Origin: Desulfosoma caldarium | GTDB taxonomy: Bacteria > Desulfobacterota > Syntrophobacteria > Syntrophobacterales > DSM-9756 | DNA: 64,000 nucleotides | Direction of reading: 5' to 3' | Assembly: GCF_003751385.1 (NCBI RefSeq) | Contig: NZ_RJVA01000009.1 | Span: forward strand, 496,001-560,000 | In this document: positions 10,168-18,784 of the stretch, piece after piece | How positions within the stretch are numbered: position 1 is the stretch's first letter | Layout of the letters: each line of letters begins with the position of its first letter | The notes under the pieces: generated by a model | What the model saw: only the letters and a program-made list of their open reading frames with translations | Told to the model about the DNA's origin: nothing | The model's database searches: none | Translations under genes and position numbers: made by a program

Positions 10168-12159
10168 ATGATGCAGGCGGACACGATGGATGAACGGTGT
10201 GTGACGACGATTCGGCTACTGGCGGTGGATATGGTGGAACGGGCCAAGTCAGGTCATCCTGGTTTGCCTCTGGGGGCTGCCCCCATGGCCTATGTCTTGT
10301 GGCGCCGCCACTTTCGGCATAATCCTTCCCATCCGTTGTGGGTCAACCGAGATCGCTTCATCTTGTCCGCAGGTCACGGCTCGGCTCTGCTCTACGCGAT
10401 GTTGCATCTCACGGGCTATGACCTCAGCATGGAAGAACTCCAAAACTTTCGCCAATGGAAAAGCAAAACGCCCGGGCACCCCGAATACGGTCTCACTCCA
10501 GGTGTTGAATGCACCACGGGCCCTCTAGGACAAGGCTTTGCCATGGGCGTGGGCATGGCCCTGGCGGAAAAGTGGCTCGCCGAACGGTTTAACCGGCCTG
10601 GGTTTCCCGTGATTGACCACTACACCTTTGGGCTCGTTTCTGACGGCGACCTAATGGAAGGTGTGGCCTCCGAAGCGGCCTCCTTGGCCGGCCATTGGAA
10701 ATTGGGCAAGCTCATTTACCTCTACGACGACAACCACATCACCATCGAAGGGGACACAGCACTGGCCTTCACGGAAGACGTGCTGGCGCGTTTTCACGCT
10801 TACGGCTGGCATACGGAACGGGTCACCGACGGTAACAACCTGGAAGCCATTGACGCGGCCATTGAACGGGCCAAAAAGACGGCCGATCGGCCTTCACTCA
10901 TCGCGGTGCGCACCCTCATCGGCTACGGCAGCCCGAAAGAAAACAACCCTGCCTGCCACGGAGAACCTCTGGGCCCCGAGGCGTTGCGAAAAACGAAAGA
11001 AAGCTACGGGTGGCCTGTGGAGGCTTCGTTTCACGTCCCGGAGGAGGTGCGCCAGAGCATGGGCCGGGCGGTGACCGAAGGGCAGCATCGTGAAGAACAA
11101 TGGCATGCCCTGCTGGCCCGGTACGCCGAAGCGTATCCCGAGGATGCCGCTCTTCTGAATCAATACCTCACCGGAACCCTTCCCGAAGGATGGGAAAAAG
11201 CCCTTCCGGTTTTCGATCCTTCCAAGGGGCCTATCGCCACCCGTAACGCCTCCGGCACGGTCCTCAATGCACTGGCCCAAGTCATCACCAATCTTTTGGG
11301 TGGATCCGCGGATCTCGCACCGTCCAACAAGACCTTTTTGACTCAGGGCGGCGACCGCAATCTGCACTTCGGGGTCAGGGAACATGCCATGGGAGCCATT
11401 CTTAACGGCATGGCCCTGCACGGTGGCCTTCGCCCTTACGGGGGCACCTTTCTCGTGTTCGCAGACTACATGCGCCCCGCCATTCGCTTGGCTGCGATCA
11501 TGAAAACCAAAGTGATCTACATTTTCACACACGACAGCATCGGGGTCGGTGAAGACGGTCCCACACACCAGCCCGTGGAGCATTTGGCATCGCTTCGAGC
11601 CATTCCCGATCTCACGGTGCTTCGCCCCGCCGACGCCAACGAAACGGCGGCGGCTTGGAAGATCGCCCTGGAAGCCGAGGGTCCTGTGGCCTTGGCCTTG
11701 ACGCGGCAAAACGTGCCGGTCCTGAACATGGATCGGGGCAGAATTCTTGACGGCGTGGCCAAAGGGGCCTACGTGGTGTCGGAAAGCGCCGAGCCTGCGC
11801 GGCTGATCCTTATCGCCACAGGATCGGAAGTCCACTTGGCTCTGGAAGCGCAAAAAGTTCTGGAACAGGAAAAGGGAATCCCCACCCGGGTGGTTTCCAT
11901 GCCGTCTTGGGAGATCTTTGAACGGCAAGAAGAATCGTACCGCAACGCCGTGCTGCCTCCCGACATTCGAGCCCGGTGCGCCGTGGAAGCCGGATCCACC
12001 ATGGGCTGGCATCGCTGGGTGGGAACTCAGGGTGCCGTCATCGGCATCGACCGGTTTGGAGCCTCGGCGCCGGGATCTGTTCTCATGAAACACTTCGGCT
12101 TCAACGTCGACCATGTGGTGGCCACGGCCTTGGCCGTAGCGGCACGAGTGGACGCCTGA
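10168..12159 (+). CDS. tkt: Transketolase
   Basis: This is a cytosolic thiamine-diphosphate enzyme that moves two-carbon ketol units between sugar phosphates in the non-oxidative pentose phosphate pathway. The 663 residues match the usual family length. Visible signatures: [15 protein letters not shown] near the N-terminus, the cofactor motif GDGDLMEG-type [13 protein letters not shown] followed by [10 protein letters not shown], the pyrimidine-domain signature [26 protein letters not shown], and [19 protein letters not shown] with its catalytic His. The AAGGAG site lies three bases before the first ATG and six before an adjacent second ATG (10171), so the second may be the true start. The PLP-enzyme gene follows 32 bases downstream, and the two are probably co-transcribed. 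Confidence 0.97.
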   Translation: MMQADTMDERCVTTIRLLAVDMVERAKSGHPGLPLGAAPMAYVLWRRHFRHNPSHPLWVNRDRFILSAGHGSALLYAMLHLTGYDLSMEELQNFRQWKSKTPGHPEYGLTPGVECTTGPLGQGFAMGVGMALAEKWLAERFNRPGFPVIDHYTFGLVSDGDLMEGVASEAASLAGHWKLGKLIYLYDDNHITIEGDTALAFTEDVLARFHAYGWHTERVTDGNNLEAIDAAIERAKKTADRPSLIAVRTLIGYGSPKENNPACHGEPLGPEALRKTKESYGWPVEASFHVPEEVRQSMGRAVTEGQHREEQWHALLARYAEAYPEDAALLNQYLTGTLPEGWEKALPVFDPSKGPIATRNASGTVLNALAQVITNLLGGSADLAPSNKTFLTQGGDRNLHFGVREHAMGAILNGMALHGGLRPYGGTFLVFADYMRPAIRLAAIMKTKVIYIFTHDSIGVGEDGPTHQPVEHLASLRAIPDLTVLRPADANETAAAWKIALEAEGPVALALTRQNVPVLNMDRGRILDGVAKGAYVVSESAEPARLILIATGSEVHLALEAQKVLEQEKGIPTRVVSMPSWEIFERQEESYRNAVLPPDIRARCAVEAGSTMGWHRWVGTQGAVIGIDRFGASAPGSVLMKHFGFNVDHVVATALAVAARVDA

Positions 12160-12191
12160 TTTTCTCAAAGCCAAAGAAAGGACCAAGGACT

Positions 12192-13355
12192 ATGGCAAAA
12201 GAATCGTCCAATTGGGGATTGTCCACACGATGTGTTCACGCGGGGACCTTTGAAGACACCATGGCGGGCGGGGTCAACACACCTATTTTTGCGTCGTCTG
12301 CATTTCAAGTCCCCGGGCCCACGGGCCGTGTGGTGTACCCGCGATACCAGAACATTCCCGGCCAGGTGGCGGTGGCCCAAAAGATCGCCGCCTTGGAAAA
12401 CGCTCAGGCCGGCATCGTGGTCTCTTCCGGCATGGCCGCCATCAGCAGCATATTCCTCGCCTTTTGTCAGACCGGCGATCACGTCGTCCTTCAGAGTGAC
12501 CTATACGGAGGCACGCTCGGGTTGGCCCAAAGAGACCTGCCGCGCCGAGGCATCGACGTCTCCTGGGTGGATTCCCATCGCATTGAAGAATTCGAGGCGG
12601 CCCTACGCCCCAAAACGCGCCTCATTTACGTGGAAACTCCTTCCAATCCGCTGATGAAAATCCTGGATCTGGAAGCTCTGGCTCGAATGGCCCAGGCCCG
12701 AGGAGTGCTCACGGTGGTGGACAACACCTTCGCCACACCCATCAACCAAAACCCCCTGGACCTCGGCATCGACATCGTCGTGCACAGCGGCACCAAGTAT
12801 TTGAACGGACACAGTGATTTGTGCTGCGGCGCCCTGGCCTGTCGCTCCACACTCATGGAAACCATTGCGCCCGTGATTTCGCTCTATGGCCCCAGTTTGA
12901 GCCCCTACGATTGCTTTCTTTTGGAAAGGGGTCTCAAGACTTTGGCGTTGCGCATGGCTCGACACAACCAGAACGCTATGGCCGTGGCTTCCTATCTCGC
13001 TCAGGATTCTCGTGTGGCACGGGTCTATTATCCCGGACTTACAGACCACCCGAAACATGCCATCGCAGCCCGCCAGATGCGAGGTTTCGGGGGGATGCTT
13101 TCCTTTGAACCCAAAGGAAACGCCGAAACCGCGCACCGCGTGATGGAAAGATTCACTCTGTTCAAGCCGGCCGTAAGCCTCGGTGGGGTGGAATCTCTGG
13201 CCTGTTTTCCCGTGGAAACGTCCCACGCCTCCGTCCCGCCGAACCAAAGAGAAAAGATGGGCATTCGAGACAACCTCATCCGCCTCTCGGTGGGCATCGA
13301 AGACACGGAAGACCTTCTTAAGGATCTGGACCGAGCCCTTCAGGCGACGGTATGA
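12192..13355 (+). CDS. Cys/Met-metabolism PLP-dependent enzyme (methionine gamma-lyase / cystathionine gamma-synthase family)
   Basis: This fold-type I pyridoxal-phosphate enzyme of sulfur amino-acid metabolism has 387 residues from ATG 12192, with AAAGGA just upstream; the frame is open further 5' but overlaps tkt. Family landmarks: YPRYQNIPGQVAVAQKIAALE, SSGMAAISSIF (phosphate-binding turn), VETPSNPLMKILDL, VVDNTFATPINQNPLDLGID, and HSGTKYLNGHSD containing the Schiff-base lysine. The C-terminal part has SLGGVESLACFPVETSHASV and ends with RLSVGIEDTEDL. Sequence alone does not separate gamma-lyase, cystathionine gamma-synthase, beta-lyase and O-acetylhomoserine sulfhydrylase; it resembles methionine gamma-lyase most. 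It follows transketolase closely, probably in one transcript. Confidence 0.9.
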   Translation: MAKESSNWGLSTRCVHAGTFEDTMAGGVNTPIFASSAFQVPGPTGRVVYPRYQNIPGQVAVAQKIAALENAQAGIVVSSGMAAISSIFLAFCQTGDHVVLQSDLYGGTLGLAQRDLPRRGIDVSWVDSHRIEEFEAALRPKTRLIYVETPSNPLMKILDLEALARMAQARGVLTVVDNTFATPINQNPLDLGIDIVVHSGTKYLNGHSDLCCGALACRSTLMETIAPVISLYGPSLSPYDCFLLERGLKTLALRMARHNQNAMAVASYLAQDSRVARVYYPGLTDHPKHAIAARQMRGFGGMLSFEPKGNAETAHRVMERFTLFKPAVSLGGVESLACFPVETSHASVPPNQREKMGIRDNLIRLSVGIEDTEDLLKDLDRALQATV

Positions 13356-13540
13356 ACGATCGAGCTGGGTGTGAATGCCTTGTCTCCGCTTTCCATGGAA
13401 GCCGACAAGGTGTTCACGTCTCGACGCCGGCGAGGCGGCGACACCCGTTCCCCGTTCGCTGCCTTCGCCCTATCGGAGGAAAACCCGCTTCGGCATTGGC
13501 GCCCACCTTGGCACATCACCGGACAAATCACGAGTCGTCC

Positions 13541-14230
13541 ATGGTGAGGCTTCACGTGCTGACCCACGTACCCCTTAAGGGTCCAGGGCACATCGCCTTC
13601 GTGGGCCCGCCGTCGCCGCCACATCCTCCGCCAAAGCCGGCTCTACGCAGACAATCCGCTGCCGGCACCTGACGTGTTGGATGAGCTTGTCGTCATGGGC
13701 GGCCCCATGAACTTTAACAAGATAAGCCCTACCCGTGGCTGAACGCGAAAAGGCGTTTCAGAAAAGACGCCATTAGGCCGGCAAAAAATTCTCGGCATCT
13801 GCCTGGGGGACCAATTCTTGGCCGACGCTATGGGATCACCCGTGCGCCGCGCGGGCCCTTTAGAGAAATTGCATGGTATCCCGTGCAGAGGATGGAGGGA
13901 TTTCGCGCTTCGGGGCTCTTTCAGGACTTTCGGGCATCCTCTGATGCCTTTCATTGGCACGGCGACACCTTCGCCGTGCCCCAAGGCGCCCTCCATGTGG
14001 CGCGAAGCGCGGCTTATGGAAGCCAGGCCTTCGTTCACGAAGACCGGCTCGTGGGACGACTGTTTCCTTTGGAATCCACAGAAGAGGGTGTGGAACGGCT
14101 GCTTCGCCATTGCAGCGACGAGATCACGGAGGGACCGCACATTCAGGATTCAAAGACCATTCGGAACCACGCCCCTCTTTGGAGCCCTAAAGCGTGGGCA
14201 CTCCTGAAAAACCTTCTCGACCACATGGCC
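13541..14230 (+). pseudogene. Decayed class I glutamine amidotransferase (GuaA-N/YfeJ-like)
   Basis: A full-length homologue of about 235 residues can be pieced together only by switching frame at least four times. The pieces are RLHVLTHVPLKGPGHIA (13544 on), ILRQSRLYADNPLPAPDVL with LVVMGGPMN (about 13602-13720, ended by a stop at 13740), YPWLNA then EKAF (about 13730-13760), ILGICLGDQFLADAMGSPV (13788 on, containing the nucleophile Cys), and EIAWYPVQRMEGF to HIQDS (about 13868-14160, with HWHGDTF holding the catalytic His). No single start-to-stop frame covers it. The motifs are clear, so decay is recent, unless the frameshifts are assembly errors. It sits just after the PLP-enzyme gene, in the same orientation. 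Confidence 0.85.
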
Positions 14231-14615
14231 ATTTCGCCGCCCGCGTTCCCGCCGGCATCAAGAGCGGCCAAGAGGTCTGGGGCTTCCAAGGTCGCTTTGT
14301 TCTCGTTCAAACAATGCTCCTAGGAGAACGTGGCCCTTCCAGCACCTTGTCTTGAAATGAATCTCTCGCGCTCTGCAAACGTCCCGTCTCCCGCCCCGTC
14401 ACACTCACCATCCCTTTGACACTCACCATCCCCCGCATGAATTCCTTATCCACGCGTCAACGGGGATCCATCATTTTCGGCCGGCACTAAACTGCCGCTC
14501 TCTCTTCAAGCCACACACACTGAGCGAAAGCGCCGGGGAAAGGAAATCCCCGACCGCCACCACGCCCCCTCGGGCATGTTTCCAGGGAGAAAAACTCGCG
14601 TGATGCATTTTCACG
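14231..14615. other. Intergenic, no gene seen
   Basis: The stretch between the dead amidotransferase and the 3' end of the ppiD-like gene has no credible frame. It holds a small hairpin (GGGG/CCCC around 14536-14552) and a trivial 14-base direct repeat (14401-14414 and 14420-14433). Confidence 0.5.
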
Positions 14616-16508
14616 TTACAGTTGCTGAAGAATTTCCACCTTGGCAATGGTCCTCTGTTTGGAAAGCCACGCCTGCCACAGCTGAGTTTGTTTCATCTGG
14701 GTGAGGCGTGCGCGAGCGTTTTCCCGTTCCTTTTCCAGTGTTTCCGGAGCCGGGTCCTGGCGGCCGAGAAGTTGGCAGACCAGAAATGTTCCCTGATGCG
14801 CCAAGGGAGCCTGCGGCATGTCGCCGGGTTTCTGAAGTTGAAAAACCTCCTCGGCGGCCTCGCCCCACAGTTTGAGCTTTTCGTCGGGTTCCATGAGAGA
14901 AAACCAGCCACTGACCTGCACGGTCACCCCCGCCGAAGACGCCGCCTTGTCCAAGGCGCCCAGAGTGCGCGCTTGGTCCAGAAGAGCTTGGGCTGCCTTC
15001 TCCGCTTCCTCTCGAGCTTGTTCCATCTTCAGGTCTTGCTCGACGCGGTTTTCCACCGATTCCAAAGGAGGCACTCGCGGCGCCTGAACCGACTTAACCT
15101 GAACGACCACAAAGCCGTTGGCCCATTCCAAAGGGTCGGACACTTCTCCTTCATCAAGGCTGAACACGGCCTTCATGACATCGGGGACACGACCCAGCTT
15201 AGGAAGAAGATCGGTGGACGCCAAAGCTTTGTCGGAAACCTCCACGGATCGATTCATGCGTTCGGCCGTCTTGACGAGGTCGCCCTCGGCGTAGGCGGCA
15301 TCGGCAAATTCTCTAGCCTTGTTGTAGGCCACATCCCGAGCTTTTTCCCGCTTGAGGTTCAGTTCGATCTGGGCCTTGGCTTTTTCCAGAGGCACCGTTT
15401 CTTCAGGACGCACTTCTTCCACTTTGATGATGTGAAAGCCATAGGGCGTACGCACCAGATCGCTCACTTCCCCGGGGTTCAAGGCAAAAGCCGCTTCGGC
15501 AAAGTTTGGTATCATCTGATCCTTGGTAAACCATCCCAGGTCGCCTCCAGCCTGAGCCGACCCATCTTGCGAATAGGCCTTGGCTAAGGCGGCGAAGTCT
15601 TCGCCTCGACGCGCCTTTTTCAAGACTTCACGGGCCGCGGTTTCCACCTTTTTTACTTCGCTTTCGGAAGCCTCGGCGTCAACCCGAAACAGAATGTGGC
15701 GCGCTCTGACCTGCTTTTCCTGATGGAACGTGTCTCGATGGTCTTGGTAATAGGTAAGAATTTCGTCGTCCTCTACGAAAACGCCTGCCATCTCATCGTC
15801 CAGCACAAAGGGGACATACGCCAAAAGGCGCTTTTCCGGTTCCTTGTAACGGTCGGCGTTCTTTTCGAAAAAGGCCGCCACCTGCGCCTCATCCACCGTC
15901 ACCTTGTCCAGAAAGCTCTTAGGGTCAAACTGGGCATAGGCCACCTGCACCGTGCTGAACCGATACTGAAGATCCGCGGCCACTTCCGCGTCGGTCACGA
16001 GAGCTTGCCCTTTGATAAAGGCTTCCACGCGCCGCAGGGTCAAATCCTGAGCCAGTTGTTGTTCAAAGGCCTGCGGTGTCATTCGATTGTGCTGCAGAAC
16101 AGCCAGGTAGCGCTGCCTGTCGAACCGCCCGTCCACCTGAAAGGCGGGTATGGAAAGCACTTCCGCTTGAATGTCTTCCGGACCGGCACTCAAGCCCAGC
16201 TCGTGCGCCGCTTGCATGATGAGGATACGGTCGATGAGACGATCCAGAGCCTGCTGTTTCAGGTTCACGCGTTCCAGCAGCTCCGGAGTCAGCTGGTTGC
16301 CAAACTGGCGCCGATACATGTTCAGCAGTTGATCGTAGGCCTGGTTGTAGTCGGCGTAAGTGACGTAGACATCCCCGACCCTCGCCAAACGGCTGGCCTT
16401 TGTGGATTTATATGAGTATCCGCCCCAGAAAATGAAAACCACAATGACGGCAAAAAGGGCGACCTTGATGAGCCAACTGCCGGCATGTTTACGAAAAACG
16501 GTAAGCAT
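14616..16508 (-). CDS. ppiD: PpiD/SurA-type peptidyl-prolyl isomerase, periplasmic chaperone
   Basis: This inner-membrane-anchored folding factor for exported proteins has 630 residues from ATG 16506-16508, which has AAGGAGGA upstream; an open extension to 16676 overlaps the next gene and is unlikely. It has one N-terminal membrane helix (about 11-30, LIKVALFAVIVVFIFWGG), a SurA_N/PpiD N-terminal region (about 35-190), and one parvulin PPIase domain (about 265-365) with VRARHILFRVD, AQAGGDLGWF and YGFHIIKVEEVRPEE. A long helical C-terminal region with a second, degenerate PPIase-like repeat (VFSLDEGEVSDPLEWANGFVVVQV) follows. Length and topology fit PpiD. It ends a five-gene minus-strand cluster, 17 bases after the small membrane protein. 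Confidence 0.9.
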   Translation of the reverse strand: MLTVFRKHAGSWLIKVALFAVIVVFIFWGGYSYKSTKASRLARVGDVYVTYADYNQAYDQLLNMYRRQFGNQLTPELLERVNLKQQALDRLIDRILIMQAAHELGLSAGPEDIQAEVLSIPAFQVDGRFDRQRYLAVLQHNRMTPQAFEQQLAQDLTLRRVEAFIKGQALVTDAEVAADLQYRFSTVQVAYAQFDPKSFLDKVTVDEAQVAAFFEKNADRYKEPEKRLLAYVPFVLDDEMAGVFVEDDEILTYYQDHRDTFHQEKQVRARHILFRVDAEASESEVKKVETAAREVLKKARRGEDFAALAKAYSQDGSAQAGGDLGWFTKDQMIPNFAEAAFALNPGEVSDLVRTPYGFHIIKVEEVRPEETVPLEKAKAQIELNLKREKARDVAYNKAREFADAAYAEGDLVKTAERMNRSVEVSDKALASTDLLPKLGRVPDVMKAVFSLDEGEVSDPLEWANGFVVVQVKSVQAPRVPPLESVENRVEQDLKMEQAREEAEKAAQALLDQARTLGALDKAASSAGVTVQVSGWFSLMEPDEKLKLWGEAAEEVFQLQKPGDMPQAPLAHQGTFLVCQLLGRQDPAPETLEKERENARARLTQMKQTQLWQAWLSKQRTIAKVEILQQL

Positions 16509-16525
16509 GAGCGGGATGTCCTCCT

Positions 16526-16735
16526 TCACGCAGGCATCATCGGTGTCGTATGACGCCTTTCCAAAATCCAATACAGAATGGCTCCAAGGCACGGCACGGT
16601 GGCCACCACGGCAAACCAGACCATTTTGCGCCGTCGGCTGCGAAATCGGCGCCTGGGAATTTCCTGAATGGCCCAAAAGGTGGGCACCAAGGGAAGTACA
16701 AAAATCGTGGCTAAGATAAGGATCTTGAGTGGCAC
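16526..16735 (-). CDS. Small two-helix membrane protein, PLDc_N-like
   Basis: This 69-residue protein starts at GTG 16733-16735, with AGGA nine bases upstream. It has two hydrophobic helices (about 4-22 and 38-58) separated by a basic stretch, RRRFRSRRRK. The shape and the VPCLGAILYWILERR ending resemble the short PLDc_N (cardiolipin synthase N-terminal) domain, which often occurs alone. Its function is unknown. It sits 17 bases before ppiD and 20 bases after a GTPase gene, so it is almost certainly co-transcribed with them. Confidence 0.75.
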   Translation of the reverse strand: MPLKILILATIFVLPLVPTFWAIQEIPRRRFRSRRRKMVWFAVVATVPCLGAILYWILERRHTTPMMPA

Positions 16736-16755
16736 GGAAACCGATCCTTTCTATG

Positions 16756-18513
16756 TCATCGATCCGCGAAAGCCCCGGGCGTCACGGGCATCTCAGCTGA
16801 AGCCTCGTCTCCGCCCAAACGGGCCATCACGGCCATTTCTTCTTCCAGGTCTTCTCGGCACCGGCGGACCACGGCGGCGTGGGCTTCCAGCGCCTCACGA
16901 AGAACCTGTTCCAGAGCCGACTGCAGCGAGTCTATAATCGTTTCGCTGTGCCGCTGCAAGGATTTCTTGTATTCTCGATAAAATCGAGCTCCCACCAAAA
17001 ATTGCAGAAAAGTCCATGTGCCGAGTGCGGCGAGCCCCTGGCCGCTGAAAAGTTTTTCCACCATGGCGGCCACCAAGGCCACGATCTGCGCCGCCCCGGG
17101 ATGGGCCAGGGCAGCCCGCCACGCATCCTGCCCTCCCAACGCCAACAGCAACAAAGCTGTGATCCAAGAGCTCCACAGCCTCTGGCGCCACTGCATGAAG
17201 CCCTTCGTGCGCCTTTGAGCCTGGACCACCGCAATCTCTATGGCTTCCCGCACCGCCTCGGCCAGGGAAATCTGTGGCCAGGATCCATGCAGTCTTTCCA
17301 AGAGTTCTGTTCGCAGCGGATCCACCAGCCCTTCTTGATACGCCAAGGCGACGCTGTGATCCTTAAACGATGTCATCTGCTTTTGAAAACGTTCGTGAAG
17401 GGCTGTGGCCACATGGCGGCTCAGGGTGGTCATGCTCTGGGAAGCGTCCGACACTCTGGAAATCAAGCGGACCATCCAGCCAAACAGCGCAGCTGGGCCT
17501 TGAAGATCGCTGACCTTCTGCAGGCTGTGGGTCAGGCTTTCCAAAACAGACACTTCACCCAACACCGTTCGTCCCCAGGACACTGTCTGACCGAGGCGGT
17601 CCTGATGCAAGAGGTCGGCTTCGAGAAGATTCAGGAAACGCACGGCCCGCTCCAGTTGCTCCATTCCTTCACGAATTCGAAGAAACACAGCCTGAAACTC
17701 CACATCCAGGTTGGCTTCCTTGATGGCTCGAATTTCCTTGGCGTCGCGCTTCTGAAACACCCAGCGGCGAAGAAAAGGAAATTGATTCCAGACAGAAAGG
17801 GGCGCCCCATCAAGAACTTCCTGGGCAGAAATCACATAGAGCACGGGATCGTCCACGCCGTTTTCCTCAAGAAGTCGGCCCATGGAGTGAACGACTTTGT
17901 GGAAATCTTCCGAGTCGATGGAACGGCTTGATCCGGAAAACAAAAGGTCCGCCTTGTTCAAAACGAAAGCAAAATTTTGCCGCGACTTGGGGGCTTCGCG
18001 CAGCATTTCGTAAAACCGACCGTCGGCATATTTTTCCGGCGTCGTCACCCACAACACCAAATCCATGTGTTCCATGAACGCCACAACCCGCTGCCGATGC
18101 TCTTGAACAAGGCTGTCGAAATCGGGAAGGTCGGCCATAATGACCTGCCGAGCGGCGTCCGCCTGGTGAACGATTTCGTGCACAAGCTCGTCGATGAGCT
18201 TGAGAGAACGCGGAAGCAAACAGTCCGCATGCCGGTAGACCAGGACTCGATCCGTGTGCGGCCTTCTGTGACTGACGGAAGCGATGGGTTTTTGAGCCAA
18301 GGCGTTCATGAGGGTGGACTTGCCGACTCCCGTGCCGCCCACTAGTCCCATGAGCAGGAATTGGTCTTCCACGCTCTCTAGTTTTTGTTGAACATCTTGC
18401 AGGCGACGCCGCAGGTCTCGGCGCTCTTCGTCCACAATGGGCATCAAGGATGCCGACGCCAGCACGGACTGAAGATCGTGAACTCGACGGCGAAGGTCTT
18501 CAACGCTCGACAC
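16756..18513 (-). CDS. Dynamin-like membrane GTPase, first of a tandem pair by map position
   Basis: The 585-residue GTPase starts at GTG 18511-18513, with GAGGGG seven bases upstream. A helical N-terminus leads to the G domain: P-loop GGTGVGKST (59-67), G3 ADLPD, and G4 NKAD. After this come long helical regions. The C-terminal third has two hydrophobic segments around WITALLLLALGG and IVALVAAMVEKLFSG, then LAALGTWTFLQFLVG, and a charged coiled-coil tail. This fits bacterial dynamin-like or GTPase-plus-membrane-anchor proteins. It shares a distinctive EKYAD motif after G3 with the neighbouring GTPase, so they are paralogues or partners. A role in membrane remodelling or envelope upkeep is inference from the family and from ppiD nearby. 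Confidence 0.8.
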   Translation of the reverse strand: MSSVEDLRRRVHDLQSVLASASLMPIVDEERRDLRRRLQDVQQKLESVEDQFLLMGLVGGTGVGKSTLMNALAQKPIASVSHRRPHTDRVLVYRHADCLLPRSLKLIDELVHEIVHQADAARQVIMADLPDFDSLVQEHRQRVVAFMEHMDLVLWVTTPEKYADGRFYEMLREAPKSRQNFAFVLNKADLLFSGSSRSIDSEDFHKVVHSMGRLLEENGVDDPVLYVISAQEVLDGAPLSVWNQFPFLRRWVFQKRDAKEIRAIKEANLDVEFQAVFLRIREGMEQLERAVRFLNLLEADLLHQDRLGQTVSWGRTVLGEVSVLESLTHSLQKVSDLQGPAALFGWMVRLISRVSDASQSMTTLSRHVATALHERFQKQMTSFKDHSVALAYQEGLVDPLRTELLERLHGSWPQISLAEAVREAIEIAVVQAQRRTKGFMQWRQRLWSSWITALLLLALGGQDAWRAALAHPGAAQIVALVAAMVEKLFSGQGLAALGTWTFLQFLVGARFYREYKKSLQRHSETIIDSLQSALEQVLREALEAHAAVVRRCREDLEEEMAVMARLGGDEASAEMPVTPGAFADR

Positions 18514-18784
18514 AGAAGTTCCCCTCTCGACTTTGGATTGTCTTTTTATGGCGACGCACGCTTCATGTCACGGGCCTTGTCAGGCTGTTGAAGTGGGCAT
18601 TTTCTCTAGAAGGTAGGGCCTTCCACGCGGTTCTTGTGCGAGCCAGAGGCGCGCGGTCCCGGAAAGAGAGATGTCCCGGATCGTTTTCAATTTAAACATG
18701 GGGCGCCATCGAGCGTTCTATGGCGGGCGCGACGGGCCGGCGCCGACTCACACGGCCTGCCAGCCCACGACGAGGCGCTGCCTT

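Noticed and set aside
11976-12191. 5' extension of the PLP-enzyme frame
   Set aside because: It overlaps the end of transketolase and has no homology. ATG 12192 has a proper ribosome site.
14401-14433. 14-base direct repeat
   Set aside because: Only two short copies with no spacer regularity; no link to a mobile element or CRISPR.
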